From positions 11,999,001 to 12,063,000 of the forward strand of contig JAIVEN010000018.1 in assembly GCA_026686845.1 (NCBI GenBank): a stretch of 64,000 bases of DNA, given 5' to 3'. Both the position numbers and the translations under genes were made by a program. The stretch's first letter is position 1. The number at the start of each line of letters is the position of its first letter. Under the pieces are notes generated by a model. That model ran no database searches, was not told where the DNA came from, and was given only the letters and a program-made list of their open reading frames with translations. Source of the DNA: Adenanthera pavonina. Lineage: Eukaryota; Streptophyta; Magnoliopsida; Fabales; Fabaceae. This document shows, piece after piece, positions 11,390-25,400 of this stretch.

Positions 11390-12928
11390 GTAAACTCTGG
11401 ATTTCTCGAGTTCAGGATCTGTTTTTCTTTTCACTTGTTTGGTTAATCGGAAATTTGAGTAACAATGATATTAATGCTTTGATGGAAAATTAGGTGACAG
11501 ATTTAGCTAGTTTTGTCTAAGGATTTTAGCTTGCTGAATCAGTCTGTTCCAGGTGTTTGATGTTTTGCTAAAGAGAAGAAATCTAAACCTGAAGTATGAT
11601 TCGCAATCCTTTGTGTTTTTCATTTTTTGGAATGCATAAAAGTGTTTATAATATAACGCATCTCTTCATATATATCAACGTTTACATTCTTAAACCTTTA
11701 GACTGGCTTGGACTTAAATTTTCTTTTATCCTGGACCTCTGCAAAAACACGATGCAGAGGGAGGTTTATAATCTGATTTGATTTTTCGTAATTAATTTCA
11801 ATGATTCATCCATTTTAGAGTATTTTTTTCTTCATACGACTAGAAAAAAAATATGTTATGAGCAACGGAGTTTGTGGTATTTTTCTGAGATATCTCGGAG
11901 AAAATTGAGTTTATATTATCATTTACTCCTTCATATATTTTAATCGTACACAAGTTATGTAGTTTCTCATTCGTTTGAATTTTCTTTGTTTTTGTCCTTG
12001 ATCTCTGCACAAGCAAGATACAGAGATAAATTTGTAAACTGATTCAGTAGTCTTTGCTCATCAATTTCACAGATTCTACTTCTTCTTCTTCTTAGAAGTA
12101 TAAGTATAACCGATGATAAATTAATTTCTTCATGTACTTCACCTGTTTGGTTATTCGGAAAATAGAGTAACTTTGACAATAATGCTTTGATGGAAAGTTA
12201 GATTATTGATATGGTAAACTAATTTCTTCTACAGATTTTGGTGTTGCACCAAATAATTATTCTGTTCCAGGTGTTTGTTGTTTTGCTAAAGAGAAGAAAT
12301 CTGAAACATGAGTCGCAATCGTTTGTGTTTTTCATTTTAAACCAACATGGACTCAAATTTCCTTGTATCCTTCACCTTTGTACAAGAACGATGCAGATAT
12401 AAGCTTATAATCTGATTTGATTGTTTCATAATCAATTTCAGTGGTTCATCCACTTTTGTGTTATAAGCAACCGAGTTTGTGTTATCTTTCTCTGATAAAT
12501 CTCAGAGAAAAAAGAGTTTATATTATCATTATACAAGTTTTGTAGCTTTCCATTCTTCTGATTTCTGAATTTTCTTTGTTCTTGTCCTTGGTATCTGCAA
12601 AAGCAAGAAGCGGAGCTAGATTTATAAATTTTTTCATTCCGCTTTGCTTGTCAATTTCACGGATTCTTTCTTTTTTTCTTCTGGAAGTATAATCTATGAT
12701 AAATTTATTTCTCCATGGACTTCGATTTTACACCTGTCATATATATTTTATTTTCTTTGAATTTTTCTTATAGTTGTTATTGATCCATGTACAAGCACGA
12801 GCGATGCAGTGATAACTTCATAAATTGAATCCTTATTCATAAATTCTTCAATTTTCTTCATCTACGCATTCTTCCCTAAGGCTGTGCAAGATATTGATGT
12901 TTAATGACTAGCGTTTTTAAATTGGCAG
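11390..12928 (+). other. Proposed intron in the 5' leader of the PRR gene
   Basis: A donor GTAAAC after CTGCAA at 11390 and an acceptor TTGGCAG ending at 12928 would join a GC-richer leader exon to the first coding exon. PRR7-class genes commonly have introns in the leader. The sequence between is T-rich with many stops on both strands. Exact borders need transcript data. Confidence 0.45.
11427..12700 (+). repeat. Decayed tandem duplication (~0.6-0.72-kb unit) in the leader intron
   Basis: Blocks occur twice in the same order. TTGGTTAATCGG (11439) pairs with TTGGTTATTCGG (12147). TCTGTTCCAGGTGTTTG (11543) pairs with the same string at 12261. Blocks around GATGCAGAG at 11751 and 12391 pair. 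GAATTTTCTTTG with its downstream TTCACAGATTCT (11975) pairs with a copy at about 12566. Offsets are about 590-718 bp because of indels. Confidence 0.75.
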
Positions 12929-12950
12929 AAAATATTTTGAAGGCAATGGG

Positions 12951-13055
12951 ATGAACCAGCTCTCTTCAGGGTTGGAGAAAATTTTTCATCGACTCATTCC
13001 ATTATCGGTATTTTTGAGTCCGGTTAATGGGGTTAGTTCAAATAAACAACGTTGA
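12951..13055 (+). CDS. Upstream ORF overlapping the PRR start codon
   Basis: A 34-codon ORF starts at ATG 12951 and ends at TGA 13053-13055, so it overlaps the first 29 bases of the PRR coding sequence in another frame. Just before it a three-codon ORF (ATG GGA TGA, 12946-12954) shares the main frame. Both lie in the proposed first coding exon, after the leader-intron acceptor. An overlapping upstream ORF prevents simple reinitiation at the main ATG and would be expected to lower translation. The peptide resembles no family I know; regulation is inferred. Confidence 0.5.
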   Translation: MNQLSSGLEKIFHRLIPLSVFLSPVNGVSSNKQR

Positions 13056-13411
13056 GGATTGTGTGATTCCAAAACGACCAGCAGAACTCAATCAACATTT
13101 GCAAGATGAACAACAGGTTAGGGGTGGGGTTACTGGGGAGGGGCAGGATCTATCCGCAGAAGATGAGTCACGGATCAATGACAATGTCGGAGATGAAAAT
13201 AACGACGGAAGAATGGAGGTTCTTGAGATTGATCAGAATCACATCAATCAGGGAGACCTTATAAAAAAGAGCACGAAGCAACAAATCCAAGGGCCTCTGG
13301 TTCGCTGGGAGAGGTTCTTGCCAGTTAGATCGTTAAAGGTTTTACTGGTTGAGAATGATGATTCAACTCGCTATGTGGTCCGCGCTTTACTTCGGAACTG
13401 TGGATATGAAG
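13027..13411 (+). CDS. PRR7: PRR coding exon 1 (residues 1-128)
   Basis: Encodes an acidic, Gln/Asp-rich N-terminus, then the PRR7-class lead-in GPLVRWERFLPVRSLKVLL and the acidic pocket ENDDS (109-113). Ends in phase 1 before donor GTAAGT (13412). Confidence 0.93.
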
Positions 13412-16400
13412 GTAAGTCCCATCTATAATCTTTTTCGATAATTAATTATAATAGCATGTTCCAAATTGCTTTTATTATTATTATATATATTATCTGATAT
13501 TTGGATAGTATATTGATCTAGTATGTTAATTACATGTTTGCTGAGTTACTACTCCATGAATTTTGATACTAAAACCATTTGCGAGGTTGATTTTGTTTTT
13601 CCTTTCCTTGTCGAGAAAATTTTTTGATATTAAATAATAAATAAAGCTAGCCGCAAAATCTTAAATGCTTAATATGTCACTTCATGGTCCTATGATTTCT
13701 CTAGTTCTCTAGTGTTAAGACTTTTGTGTTAGTAGTCTGCGTCTTACTGTGTATTGAAGAGATTTTGATATTCGATCCTTAAGTGGGCTTGCATTTGTTC
13801 TCTAGTAGTCATTTCCTTTAATATTCCAAATACCAGGTTAAACCATCGCCAAGGACCTAATCCGCAATTAAGAAAAGATTAACAAAAGTCCGGAGAAATG
13901 CAATCTATTTGGAACTTCTTAAGTCCAAAAGAACATATTTGGGAAGCCCAAGAGAACCTGAGTCAAACTCTCAAAATTCACATCCAAAATAGTACAAAGA
14001 AAATAATGATTAACTCAGAATTGAAAATATGAAGCCCAACAATATTTAAGCAACCAACCCAAACGTAACAATGTGAATTCTAACTAGCAATAATAGCCCC
14101 AATGATCATTAGAATTTTTCTCACTCAAACATGTAACCGTCCCAATTATAACATGTTAACAAAAGTCATACCCTTTTGGCATAGATCCAATTCCTAACGA
14201 AACCATAACCATAGTTACAAAAAGAGGGCCAACTAAAATTCATTAGAATGATGTTTATCTCATAATCCAACCCGGACAAAACCGAAGATGTCACCAAACA
14301 GGACATTTTTATGTTTCATAAAAAAAATTATCCAATCTAGAATATCACAAGAGATTATATATTTTATCAAGATTGTTATCAAATTGTCCAAAAATATGAC
14401 AATAGCCAATATAATAAAAATCCAACTGATACACGAACCCCCTAGTGGCTTACCCTAGGTAATTCAAAAGATATAGAAGTGTGTTAGGAAACAGAAGCAA
14501 GAAATTAAACAAATATGACCAACAAATTGGACCTTCCAGAGAATTAGTCATTAGCAACTCCAGTTATCAAGATGCCATGAGAGGAGGTCACCTTCTTGAA
14601 AATTCTTTCCGTATTCTTAGAAAGAACATGAATAACCCTAACTATGCTCATTAGAGAATTGAGAGGAAACTAAGAAAAATTTTTATTCAATTGTAATATG
14701 AATAGAATATGTACATTGAGGGTTTTAAATAGAAAAAGAAGACTCCTATTAGGACTAGGACAAATTGGGCCTCATGTAATTCTAGTGGACTTCAGAAAAT
14801 AATTAGACTCTTGGCCCAAATATAATAGGCCTTGTTAAAAATGAAAATTCACTAAGAAGTCATTTGTCATACTTGCAAGTATTGTTTTTATGAAGTTAAT
14901 TTCACATTGTTTTAATGCTTTAATGTTTTAATATTTTATTTTCCAGGAAGTTTGAAATGTTTTTCAGCAAAAATTTTGTTTTAATGTTATTAACATAAAT
15001 GCCTTTTTTATTTTATAATTTTTTAAAGAAACTAAGAGCCTTTTTGAAAAATTATTATAAAACACTTGGTAAAATTTTACTTGAGAAGTACAACCTTCCT
15101 AATTAAGCCCAATTTCCCAAAAAGTTTTACATTTTTTGTTAATCAAGTTAGAGTCATTTACCACTCCCTAGGAAGTTTAACTTCCCACTCTTACTTACCC
15201 CATACCAAGTGAGTCCTAAAAATAGGAAAGAAAAATCTGAAGCCCATATAAACATGCCAATACATCAATAAAGTCACATGTCATATTTATTTACAAAGTG
15301 TGCTAATAAAAAGGCTCACTAATTAACTAATTTGGCTTTATTTAATCAACAATGTTTTGCTCACAAATAAAAAAATGAAATTAACAATAATTCTATCCCA
15401 AATCACTCATATCACATGATATTTTAATGAATTATATATATTTTTTTCTTTTGATAAAACTATTAAGTATTTTGTTGCTACTTTGAGCTTTGACTAATTT
15501 GGATAGAGTTACGTCGGGCTTCAAATGAGGGGAATTTTTTTTTTGAAAATATTTTCTACACTCACATGATCTCAAATATGAGATATTGTGTTTAAGTGAC
15601 TTTAGTCCCTTTCCTAGTCACCAATACGTGTTGGTATATATGGTTTCTTTAATTAATTTCTTCTATCTTCATTCCATGTGGGACTCGAACTTGAGCTTCT
15701 TTGAGCTAGGCCTCCAAAAAACGTGATTACTCTCCTTAGGCTTGTTGAGGACGCCCATCTTCCATAGCTTGTGGACTTCCAATCGATCCAGTCCTCAATT
15801 ATTCTGCTGGACATATGTTCTTCAGTTGTTTGGACACTAAGCACTATATCATCCACAAGGACCTAAAAGATGCCATGTCATCTTTTTGAGCAGCAAATGA
15901 CATAGTTAATCTTGGGCTTGTGCTTGTTAAGGACATGACAAGCCTTCTTGATTGTAGGCTGGTGACCATGGTGGCGCCATATCAACAATTTGAATAGCTC
16001 TTCTTCCTTGAGAACGCCACATCATCATAGTATTTGGGATTGCTCCCCTTTTGCGTATATCACCATCCCAAGCAATTTTGATAAACATGATGCACAAGCT
16101 TGGGAAACAAGAAAATGTACCCAAGCATCTTTTGTGAACTATCTTCACATGAGATAGATAGAAGTTCCATACTCTGGTAACTTTTCCTTGCTAGAGCTAG
16201 AGTTATCACTTAAAAAATGTTAAACCAATGTGGTGAGAGATAATAGTGACAGAAAGCTAAAATTTGATTCAAAATTTGCTAATTTAGTGATGGAAAGTTT
16301 TGCATCACTAGTTGTTGTCATTAAAACTAATAACTAGTGATGGATTAGTGAAGGACAATGAACATTATCATTTTTTTTTTCAATTTCACATAGTCAATCA

Positions 16401-19400
16401 TGAATATGCATCTGTCACTAAGTCAGTCACTAAAAGTTTAAATTTGGTGACAAATTAGCAATGAATTTTTTTAATTTCCAAAATTAATAAAAAAATTAAA
16501 TAATTAAATATAAATTCAGTATATTGTTGTATCAAACTTTTAATTAAAATAAAAAAATGCAATGTGGTGCTAAATTTTCATTTTCTAATTAAATAATAAT
16601 ATAATGCAAAGGGTGTTTAACAAGCTTTGTAGGCTGGTTAGCCCAGCCCAATCCTATAAGGTTAACCAAGTTAAGCCAATTTTCAAGTTGGGTCAGGTTT
16701 TGAGCCAAATGTTGTTACTCAGCCTATCTAGGATATATATATATATTTTAATTTTTTTTCTTCTTTTCTATCATTTTATATTAATTTTGCAGGATTTTTC
16801 TCCATGTATCTCATATTATACATTTACTATATAATTATCATGGAAATATTTTAAGATTTTTAATGTTTTAATTTTACTTAAAGTTTTTAATTAGTTTTTT
16901 AGTTTAATATTATGTAAAAATAATGTATAATTAGTGAGTATTCTTAATTTTTTAAAATATTATTTTTTATCATAATATAATTTTTTAAAGAATTATATTT
17001 TGGATATAAATAATTATATATATATTTTTGCTAATAATAAATTTATTTTTTATTTTTTAATGTTTTAAAATTTTTTTTTCTACTGTTGGCCCATCTTGGC
17101 TTGGTACATAGATTGGATGCCTTGAGTTTTAATTGGGCTGGATAACAGGTCAAGAACAATACCAATTATCATCATGCATATTATCCCTATTTCATCAAGC
17201 TATCATTACCTTGTATTAATACTGTTTGCCTTACAACTGGCATCCTTGCCATTGTGGTTCAATGTTCACCCAACTTGCAATTGCAATGGCATAGGCTCAA
17301 ATGCTGGTATCTTCTCCTTTCCTCCAAATTCCACAAACCCTTCCTTTCAAATATTTACCTTCCAGTATACTAACATAACATTAGATTGCACAATGTTACA
17401 AAAAAGAAAAAGACCCCCGGTTACATTCAATCATACGCCATGGAAGAGGACCTTCCTCTAGTTAACAAATAATTGGAAACTCTCTATTGTCCTTGGAAAC
17501 CATGATTTTGTACCAAAATATCCCTACAATATTTACAATAACCCTACATCGGTTCTACACAAGTATGTATGTTTTAAGCATTTTTTCCCGTCTCTATTTC
17601 CTAATCATACCAAACATATTTTAGATTCAAGTTCCATTTACCTCTCCCTCTTCGTCCACCCCTCCCTCTCCCTTTCCTAATCACGTGTTGTATCAAACAG
17701 GACCTAAGTGATGTTTGGGAATGGGAGTTTATGATAGAATGGGCTGAAATAGTCATTAATGAAATGTAGATATAATGGAATAAAATGGAATAGAATGGAA
17801 TAAAGTATTCCATTGTTTAGGAGTTTTATAGGGGGAGGAATGATTTCATTTGACTATTATTTGAGAGTTATTATAAAATGGATGGAATGAAATTGATTAT
17901 AATATTTTTCTCAATATTATCCTTATGAATTAATTTAACAATTCTTTGGGGTGTGTTTTGTCTAAATCGAATATTTTACAAATATTTGAAAAAATGAATT
18001 ACTATTATATGATGAAAAAGTTACAACATTTTCTCATTTAACCATTATTTGATTATAAAATGGATAGAATGTAATGGATTATATTATTTTTCCCAATATT
18101 ATACTTATGAATTAATTATGATGAAACAATGTGAATAAATTCCTATTTAAAGAATAATTGTCTACAATGTTTGTTATTGAATATTAAATAATTTGAATGT
18201 TTATCAAACAATAAATAAATTAAAAAAATGCATGTGTTTTTAGCAATTCTTTGGGGTGTTTTTTGTGTAAATCGAAATATTTTACAAATATTTGAAAAAA
18301 ATGAATTACTACTATATGATGAAAAAGTTACAAAATTTTCATAAATACCACTTGCATATACCTTTAAAAAACAGTTCGCTTTAGTCAACATAACCTTCTT
18401 AAAATACCACATGTAAAAGTTTTAGTAAAAGTTGACCAAACTTGCCTCATGCACATCCTTAAGTCCTATATTAAAGTGTGAAAGATAAATCTGTCTTTTA
18501 CCTGACGATAGAAGGTTAAAACCAAATAAACCACATGATTATCAAGCAGTTCAAGTATCTACTTATTACACACACACACACATATCACTCTTTGATGCGG
18601 GGCTTGAAGTCTCGCTTGTGGAAGAAGGTAGGATCCAAGCACACAACTAGAACTCTTATGCACACAATCATGCATACATAGGTACATACAAACACACACA
18701 CACACACACACACATATGGGGTTTGTAGGGCTTAGAGCTGGGAATATGAGCTCACTTTTTGAATAATTTGATACAAATTTAAAGAATTTAATTAGTTGTA
18801 TCTAACTTCAAAATATAGTATAATTAAATTTGAAAAGAGACACATTTAAAGAGAATTTGTTCAAACAATTATGTAAAAGTATATCAAAATTCTGATTGGA
18901 GTTGGAGAATGGAGCTAGAGGGTTTTCGGAAGATGGTGATAGGCGAGAGAGAAACAAAAAGAAGGTCAGGCCAGAGGTTAGTGAGGTTGGAAAGGCTTTG
19001 AAGGAGATGTCTTCTGGTGGGAAGGAGTTATCGTATAAAGACAAGTTGTTGAGTACTGCACCAAACGTTCAGATACGAGATGGACATGGGAGTAATGTTT
19101 TTGAAGAAGCTTGGAGGGAGCATATTGCAAGTCTTAAAAGTTTCTTTGGGGATGGAAGAGAGGATACTATCAACAAAGCTGAGTTTTCAAATAAGATTGA
19201 GGATAATGATGATGTTCTCATACCAAAGTTGATTGTTTCTCAGGAAGAATATGAACGATGGTGTGTCCCGTGGAGGAAGTCCTTGATTATTAAATTGTTG
19301 GGGAAAGATATCCCGCTGTGGGGGATGAAAGCTGGACTGAAACATTTATGGAAGACGAAGGATAGTTATGAAGTTAGAGACTTGGATAACGGGTATTTTG

Positions 19401-22400
19401 TAGCTTTATTCCATAGTGATGAGGATTTGGAATCTGTTTATTTTGATGGCCCTTGGATGATGGCAGATCATTATCTCCTCGTACAACGTTGGCGGCCTAA
19501 CTTTGATCCATGGAATGCTGAGATTCAACGAAAGATAGCTGCGTGGGTGAGGGTTCCATTACTTCCGCTTGAGTTCTTCAATGCTGAGAGCCTTTCAAGA
19601 ATTGGTAATTTGGTTGGGAAAACGCTAAAAGTGGATTCAATCACGTATTTGACAGTTAGAGGACGTTATGCGAGAATTTGTGTTGAATTAGATCTCAAGA
19701 AGCGACTTAAGCCAGCTGTAGAGATCTTTGGGAAGAATAGATACGTTGAGTATGAGGGTCTTCACTTAGTATGCTTTCGCTATGGCCATTATGGACATCA
19801 TCGGGATGTATGCTCGGAGATTATTGAACAGGAAAAGTTTCAAGAGAAGGGGAGTGCAATTGAGAAGGGCATGAAGGGGGACGTGGAGTCTCAGAAAAAG
19901 GAGGTTGATGGAGAAAATGTAATTGAAGGGAGCGAATCGTATAAGAGAAGTAGAGAGAGTGTAAGAGAGAAGGAAGTCTCCGGTGTGGTTGAACCGCCGT
20001 TTGTGGAGGTGTTGGGGCCAGGAACTTGGTTAGAAGGGTGGCGTGTCATGCTGCAGGGATCCTGGGGATCTCGCTAAGGAAGACCGAGAATATGGCGAAG
20101 AATCTGCAGGAGAATAATGATGGAGATAATGTGCATGATTTTAGGAGACAAAAATCAGTGAACTTAAATATACCAGACGTCAAAGCAAAATTTGCTCTAG
20201 GAAATATTACTATATCCTGAGCTTTTGGGAAGGAAGGTAGTCATAGGAAGCAATGGGTCCCAGTAAATGGGAAGAAGAAGACGTCAAAGGAGTTGTCACG
20301 TGGAAAGGATATTATTTCTTATGGGCTTGGTACACAGTTTGTTGGGCCATTTGACAAGAAAGAACAGAGTGGAGCTAGTATGCTTGCTTCTAATCCTTTT
20401 AGTATTCTGATGGGCCAAGATGATGAGACATGTAACAAAACCAATAGGCACAATAGGGCTAATTCTGGTGTGAATGATGATTTTAATGAAGAAAGTGGTA
20501 AGCTGCATATGGACGTTGAATTTGTAAATGTTAAAACAAATTTACTATTGAGTGATGAAGGTGGGAGTGGGACGTTTATGGCTGGAGAAAACAATTCTAA
20601 GGGGTCTAAAAGCATTGAATCCCCTGTAGTTGATTATCCATGAATTTTATGTTTTGGAATAGTTGTGGAACCGGATCTAAGTCATTCCCAGGCTTGATTC
20701 GTGAATTATCTAAAAAACATAATATTCATTTTCTTGCCATTTTAGAAACTCGAATGAGTGGAAATAAGGCTTGACAAATAGCAAAAAAGCTTGGTTTTTA
20801 TAACATGGAGATTGTTGATTCTCAAGGATTTAGTGGAGGCCTCTGGGTGTTGTGAAAAAATGCTTCTTGGAAAGTGGAAATTTTGGGTGTACATGATCAA
20901 TTTATTCATCTATGTCTAGATCATGGGAGCATTAGATCTTTCTTTATGGCGGTTTATGCTAGCCTGAACGCTATTAAAAGAAGATTGGCTTGGAATGCGT
21001 TGAAAGGGATTAGTAGTACAGTTAGTGGACCATGGTGTATCAGAGGAGACTTTAATGGTACGTTGTTCATGCAGGAACGTCGTTCGTTGACACGTACATG
21101 TACTTTTATTGATCATGATTTTTCGACTTGGGTTGATGAATTATCTCTTATTGACTTGGGTTGTAATGGTCCATTCTTTACATGGAAAAGAGGTAGTAGT
21201 GAGAGTAGGCTTGATAGAGTATTAGTTAATCATGAGTTCTTCAACTTATATCCTGATGCTTCAGTTTTGCTCTTACCATTCTTTAAATCTGAACATCGTC
21301 CTCTTCTTCTTCGACTGGGTATAGATGAGACCTGGAGTTCTAGAAAAGATTTTCCTTTTCGGTTCTTGGCTTCTTGGGTTCTTCATGAACAGTTTGCAGA
21401 TTTTGTTCACAACAATTGGCACAAGGGAGGGAATTGGTCACAGAACCTTGAGCAGTTTACAAGGGATTTACAGGCCTAGAATCATGAGACGTATGGTGTT
21501 TTAGGCCCTAAAAAATGACATATTCTGAATCGTTTGGAGGGTCTAAATAAATTTTCTCATACGTGCTTTAACAAGCTGTCTATGAACCTTCTTATGCAGC
21601 GACTTTGGAAAGAGTTGGAAGAGATTTTGTTACAAGAAGAATTGAACTAGGTACAAAGAGCAAAGTGTGAATGGTATACGTTGGGAGACAAAAATACTAA
21701 ATATTTCCATTCCAAGATTAATGCAAGGAAAAAGCGAAATAAAATTGAAGCAATACAGAATGATGCGGGAGATTGGGTTTATGAAGAGGAAGAAATCAAG
21801 AAATTGGCTCTTAAATATTATGAATCGTTATTCTGTGAAAAAGGGGCTGCATGGGCCTCTCATATTAATTATTTATTTACTTACCCAATTTATGATCCAG
21901 CAATGGTAGAACATTTTGATGGTGTTGCTTTGAGGGAGGAAATAAAGCAGGCAATATTTAGTATGGGTGCTTTTAAATCTCCAGGGCCTGATGGGTTTAA
22001 TGCTTTGTTTTATCAAAGCCAATGGAAACATGTGGGAGATTCGGTCATTTCTTTGGTTCAAGAAGCTTTCAGAAACCCGGCAATTATTAAAGATATTAAT
22101 GAGACTTTCATTGTGCTCATCCCTAAGAAAGAATTTCCAGAAACTATTCGTGACTTCCATCCTATTAGTCTTTGTAATGTGATATACAAGGTTATTACTA
22201 AGGTGGTAGCAAATAGAATTAAAGAGATTCTTCCTTCTATCATCTCTCCCAATCAGTGTGGCTTTGTTCCTGGTAGGGTGGGATCGGAGAACATTATTAT
22301 TGCTCAGGAAGTGGTTCATACCATGAAAACAATGAAAGGTAAGAGAGGCTTTATGGCTATCAAAATAGATTTAGAAAAAGCTTATGACAGGCTCAGTTGG

Positions 22401-25400
22401 AGTTTTATTTTACAATGTTTAGAGGAGGTAAATTTACCCCCATACTTGATAAATGTGATCCGTCACTGCATTTCCTCTCCTGTTATGCAAGTTCTTTGGG
22501 AAGGCAGTAGAACACAATGGTTTTCCCCTTCGTGTGGTGTTAGACAGGGTGATCCCATGTCTCCTTATCTATTTGTTATTTGTATGGAAAAATTGGCACA
22601 TTTAATTCAGGAGGAAATACATCTTGGTAACTGGAAGCCGATAAGCTTGACTAAGAATGGGCCTCCTCTTTCCCATTTATTTTTTGTGGATGATATTATT
22701 CTGTTTGTTGAAGCAACTTTAGATCAAGTTGATGTCATTAACAGATGCCTAGAGAAATTTTGTCAAATGTCTGGGGAGAAGGTCAGTCAAAGTACGTGTT
22801 TTTTTCTAGCAATATAAATCATAATCGAGCAAGCCAACTAAGTGATCAACTTGGTTTTATGCGTACTTCTGATCTTGGAAAGTACTTGGGGGTTCCCTTG
22901 CATCATGATAGAGTTAAAAAAGAAACATATCAGTATGTTGTTGACAGGATTAAAACCCGGCTTAGCTCTTGGAAGGCTAATAATATTTCTTTTTCGGGAA
23001 GGCATACATTGATCACTGTTGCTATTCAATCAGTTCCTTTGTATTTGACGCAGACGTGCAGCTTACCTTTAGCAACCTGTGAGGAAATCAACAAGAATGT
23101 TAGAGGTTTTCTTTGGGGTTCTACAAATGAGAGGAAAAGAATTCATCTAGTTTCTTGGGATGAAGTTTGTAGAGAAAAGAAGAAAGGTGGATTGGGAATT
23201 AGACATGCTAGATTACAAAATAAGGCTTTCACGATGAAAGCTGGATGGGGTCTCATCAAGAATAAGGATGCTTTATGGACACGAGTTGTTAGAAGTAAGT
23301 ATCACTGTGGTACTGATGTATTGCCACTCATTGATAGAGGAAGACATGGTTCGCAATTTTGCAAGGGTTAAAGAAAAGCTGGGAAGAAGTTAGTCAAGGA
23401 GTGGAAATTATTGCTGATAATGATGGCAGTTGTAAAGCAAGTGGAAGCTAGAAAAGAATGGGGAGTTCTCTATTAAATCGGCTTATAATGTTCTCTGTAG
23501 TGCTTCTGTTCCCAGTCATCCTGTGTGGAATAAGGTGTGGAAACTGAATTTACCTCAACGTTGTAGGACTTTCGGTTGGCTCATGTTGCCAAATAAATTA
23601 CTTACAAATGAAGAAAGGCGGAGAAGAGGTATGGGGGACGTAACTTCATGTGTTTGGTGTGGAGTGAATAGAGAAGATGTTGTACATATTTTACGTGATT
23701 GCTCGGAAACAAAGAAGATCTAGAATTCATTGATTAGACGAAGTATTGTCACCAGGTTTTTTAACTGTAATATATGGGAATGGTGTTGTCTGAATCTTAA
23801 AGCGAATGTAAGTGAGCATGAAAAGAGGTGGTCGGAGTTGTTTGTGGCAATTTGTTGGTTGTTATGGAGAAGACGCAATGATAGGGTGTTTGAAAATCTT
23901 AGTTGCTCTCCAAATGAAGCTTTGGATAAAGCTAGAGCAATTGTGAGTAGTTATTTTAGTGCGCGACTGAGTTTGAAGAACATTACGATACGAGGTGTGC
24001 AACAGGAAGAAGAAGGAGGTATGGTGTGCAATGAAGGATGGGTGTGGGTGTGTGTTGATAGGGCTTATTCCTAGTTTACTAGAAAGGCGGGGTGCGGAGG
24101 TCTAATCCAAGATGATAGAGGGAATATTCTTGAAGCATTTATGCTCCGACTTCATGAAATGAATCTTTATATGCGGGCTTGTCTCATTGGCCTTAAGCGT
24201 GCATGGGAATTTGGATATAGACAAATTCATCTTTGAAGTGATTGTTTAGAGGCCATTAATTTGGTTCGAGATGGTGACGTCAATGTACATCAGTATGCGA
24301 ATCTGATCTTGGAGTGTCGAGGAATGATACAGCGTGATTGGATGGTGGAGTTGAAGTTTATTGGACGTGATAATAACAGTGTGGCTGATTGTTTGGCTAA
24401 GCGTGCTCTGAATGATTCTCCAGGGCTACACTTTATTATGCCTGAGGAGATCGTCTCTCTTTAAGATAGTACTACTGAGTAATTTTGTTGTTTTCCTTTT
24501 TATACCAAAAAAAAAAGAGAATTCCTTCTGGCCTAAAATCATTCTTTGTTATTTTGGCTTGCTAAAATTAATAATTAATAAATAGTAGACTAAAGCACCT
24601 CAAAATATATGTAATTCTAAATTTGTACCTCATGACCACGTCTGGCTTTGGCTCCGAAAATACCTACAGGCTTAAAGGAGATAAAAAGGCTGGACAACCT
24701 GCAATTTACGTGGGTCAACTTACTTAGCCTACATGCCAAGTGGGTAGGTCAAAATTGACTAGTTTGCAAATGGGTTCCAATATTTGCAACCAAACCCACT
24801 TTTTTTGGTGGGTTTAAGTGAGGCAACATATTGGATTGGATTCACATTCCTTGCTCTAATAGAGCTAAATCCATGTAGGTGGGTTCTATCCATTAATTCT
24901 CTGTCTCTCTCACACTCACATAAATTGATCTTTATTTTGAGGAAAATTTTAAAAATATTCATGTCTTATGTTTCCAATACATTCACTCAAGTTCCATCAC
25001 CTCAATTTAAAGATGAAGATGAAATTAACCAACATTGTTCTGGGTTGAATGATAAAGCACCAAATACCCCTTAAATAAGATTTTGAGTTTGAGTCTTATG
25101 GATGAAAAAAAACCATGTTAGGATAACTATCCCATTGAACTTGACAATGCTTGAATCTTACCTAATAATACTAGATATTAGATAATTATACCAAAAGAAA
25201 AAAGATTAAGATGAATTGGAAATGTTTGATTTGGATTCTTATCCAATACCGTCTTTTTTTTCTTGGGATGAAATATGTAATACCTTTAATTATCAACAAA
25301 TATTTTTAATCCTTTTCATTTACGTTAAATTAATAAGAGAGAAATTAAGTACTTGAAAAATCATGGGGAATTTGAACCTTAAACGCATGTTTGAACCCCA

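Larger units (their letters stand above)
18858..24513 (+). mobile_element. Full-length but inactivated plant L1-type LINE
   Basis: About 5.65 kb, inserted in the sense direction in the PRR intron. It carries ORF1 (18896-20643) and ORF2 (20640-24464), followed by a short 3' UTR and a poly(A) tract (24507-24516). AAAGAGAATT occurs at 18848-18857 and at 24514-24523 and is the likely target duplication, although its leading A residues are ambiguous with the tail. Frameshifts and nonsense codons in both ORFs make it non-autonomous. Confidence 0.85.

Noticed and set aside
15653..15856. tRNA-like B-box (minus strand AAGTTCGAGTCCC) suggesting a SINE
   Set aside because: The A-box-like sequence is only about 14 bases away, no poly(A) tail or target duplication was seen, and no tRNA can be folded.
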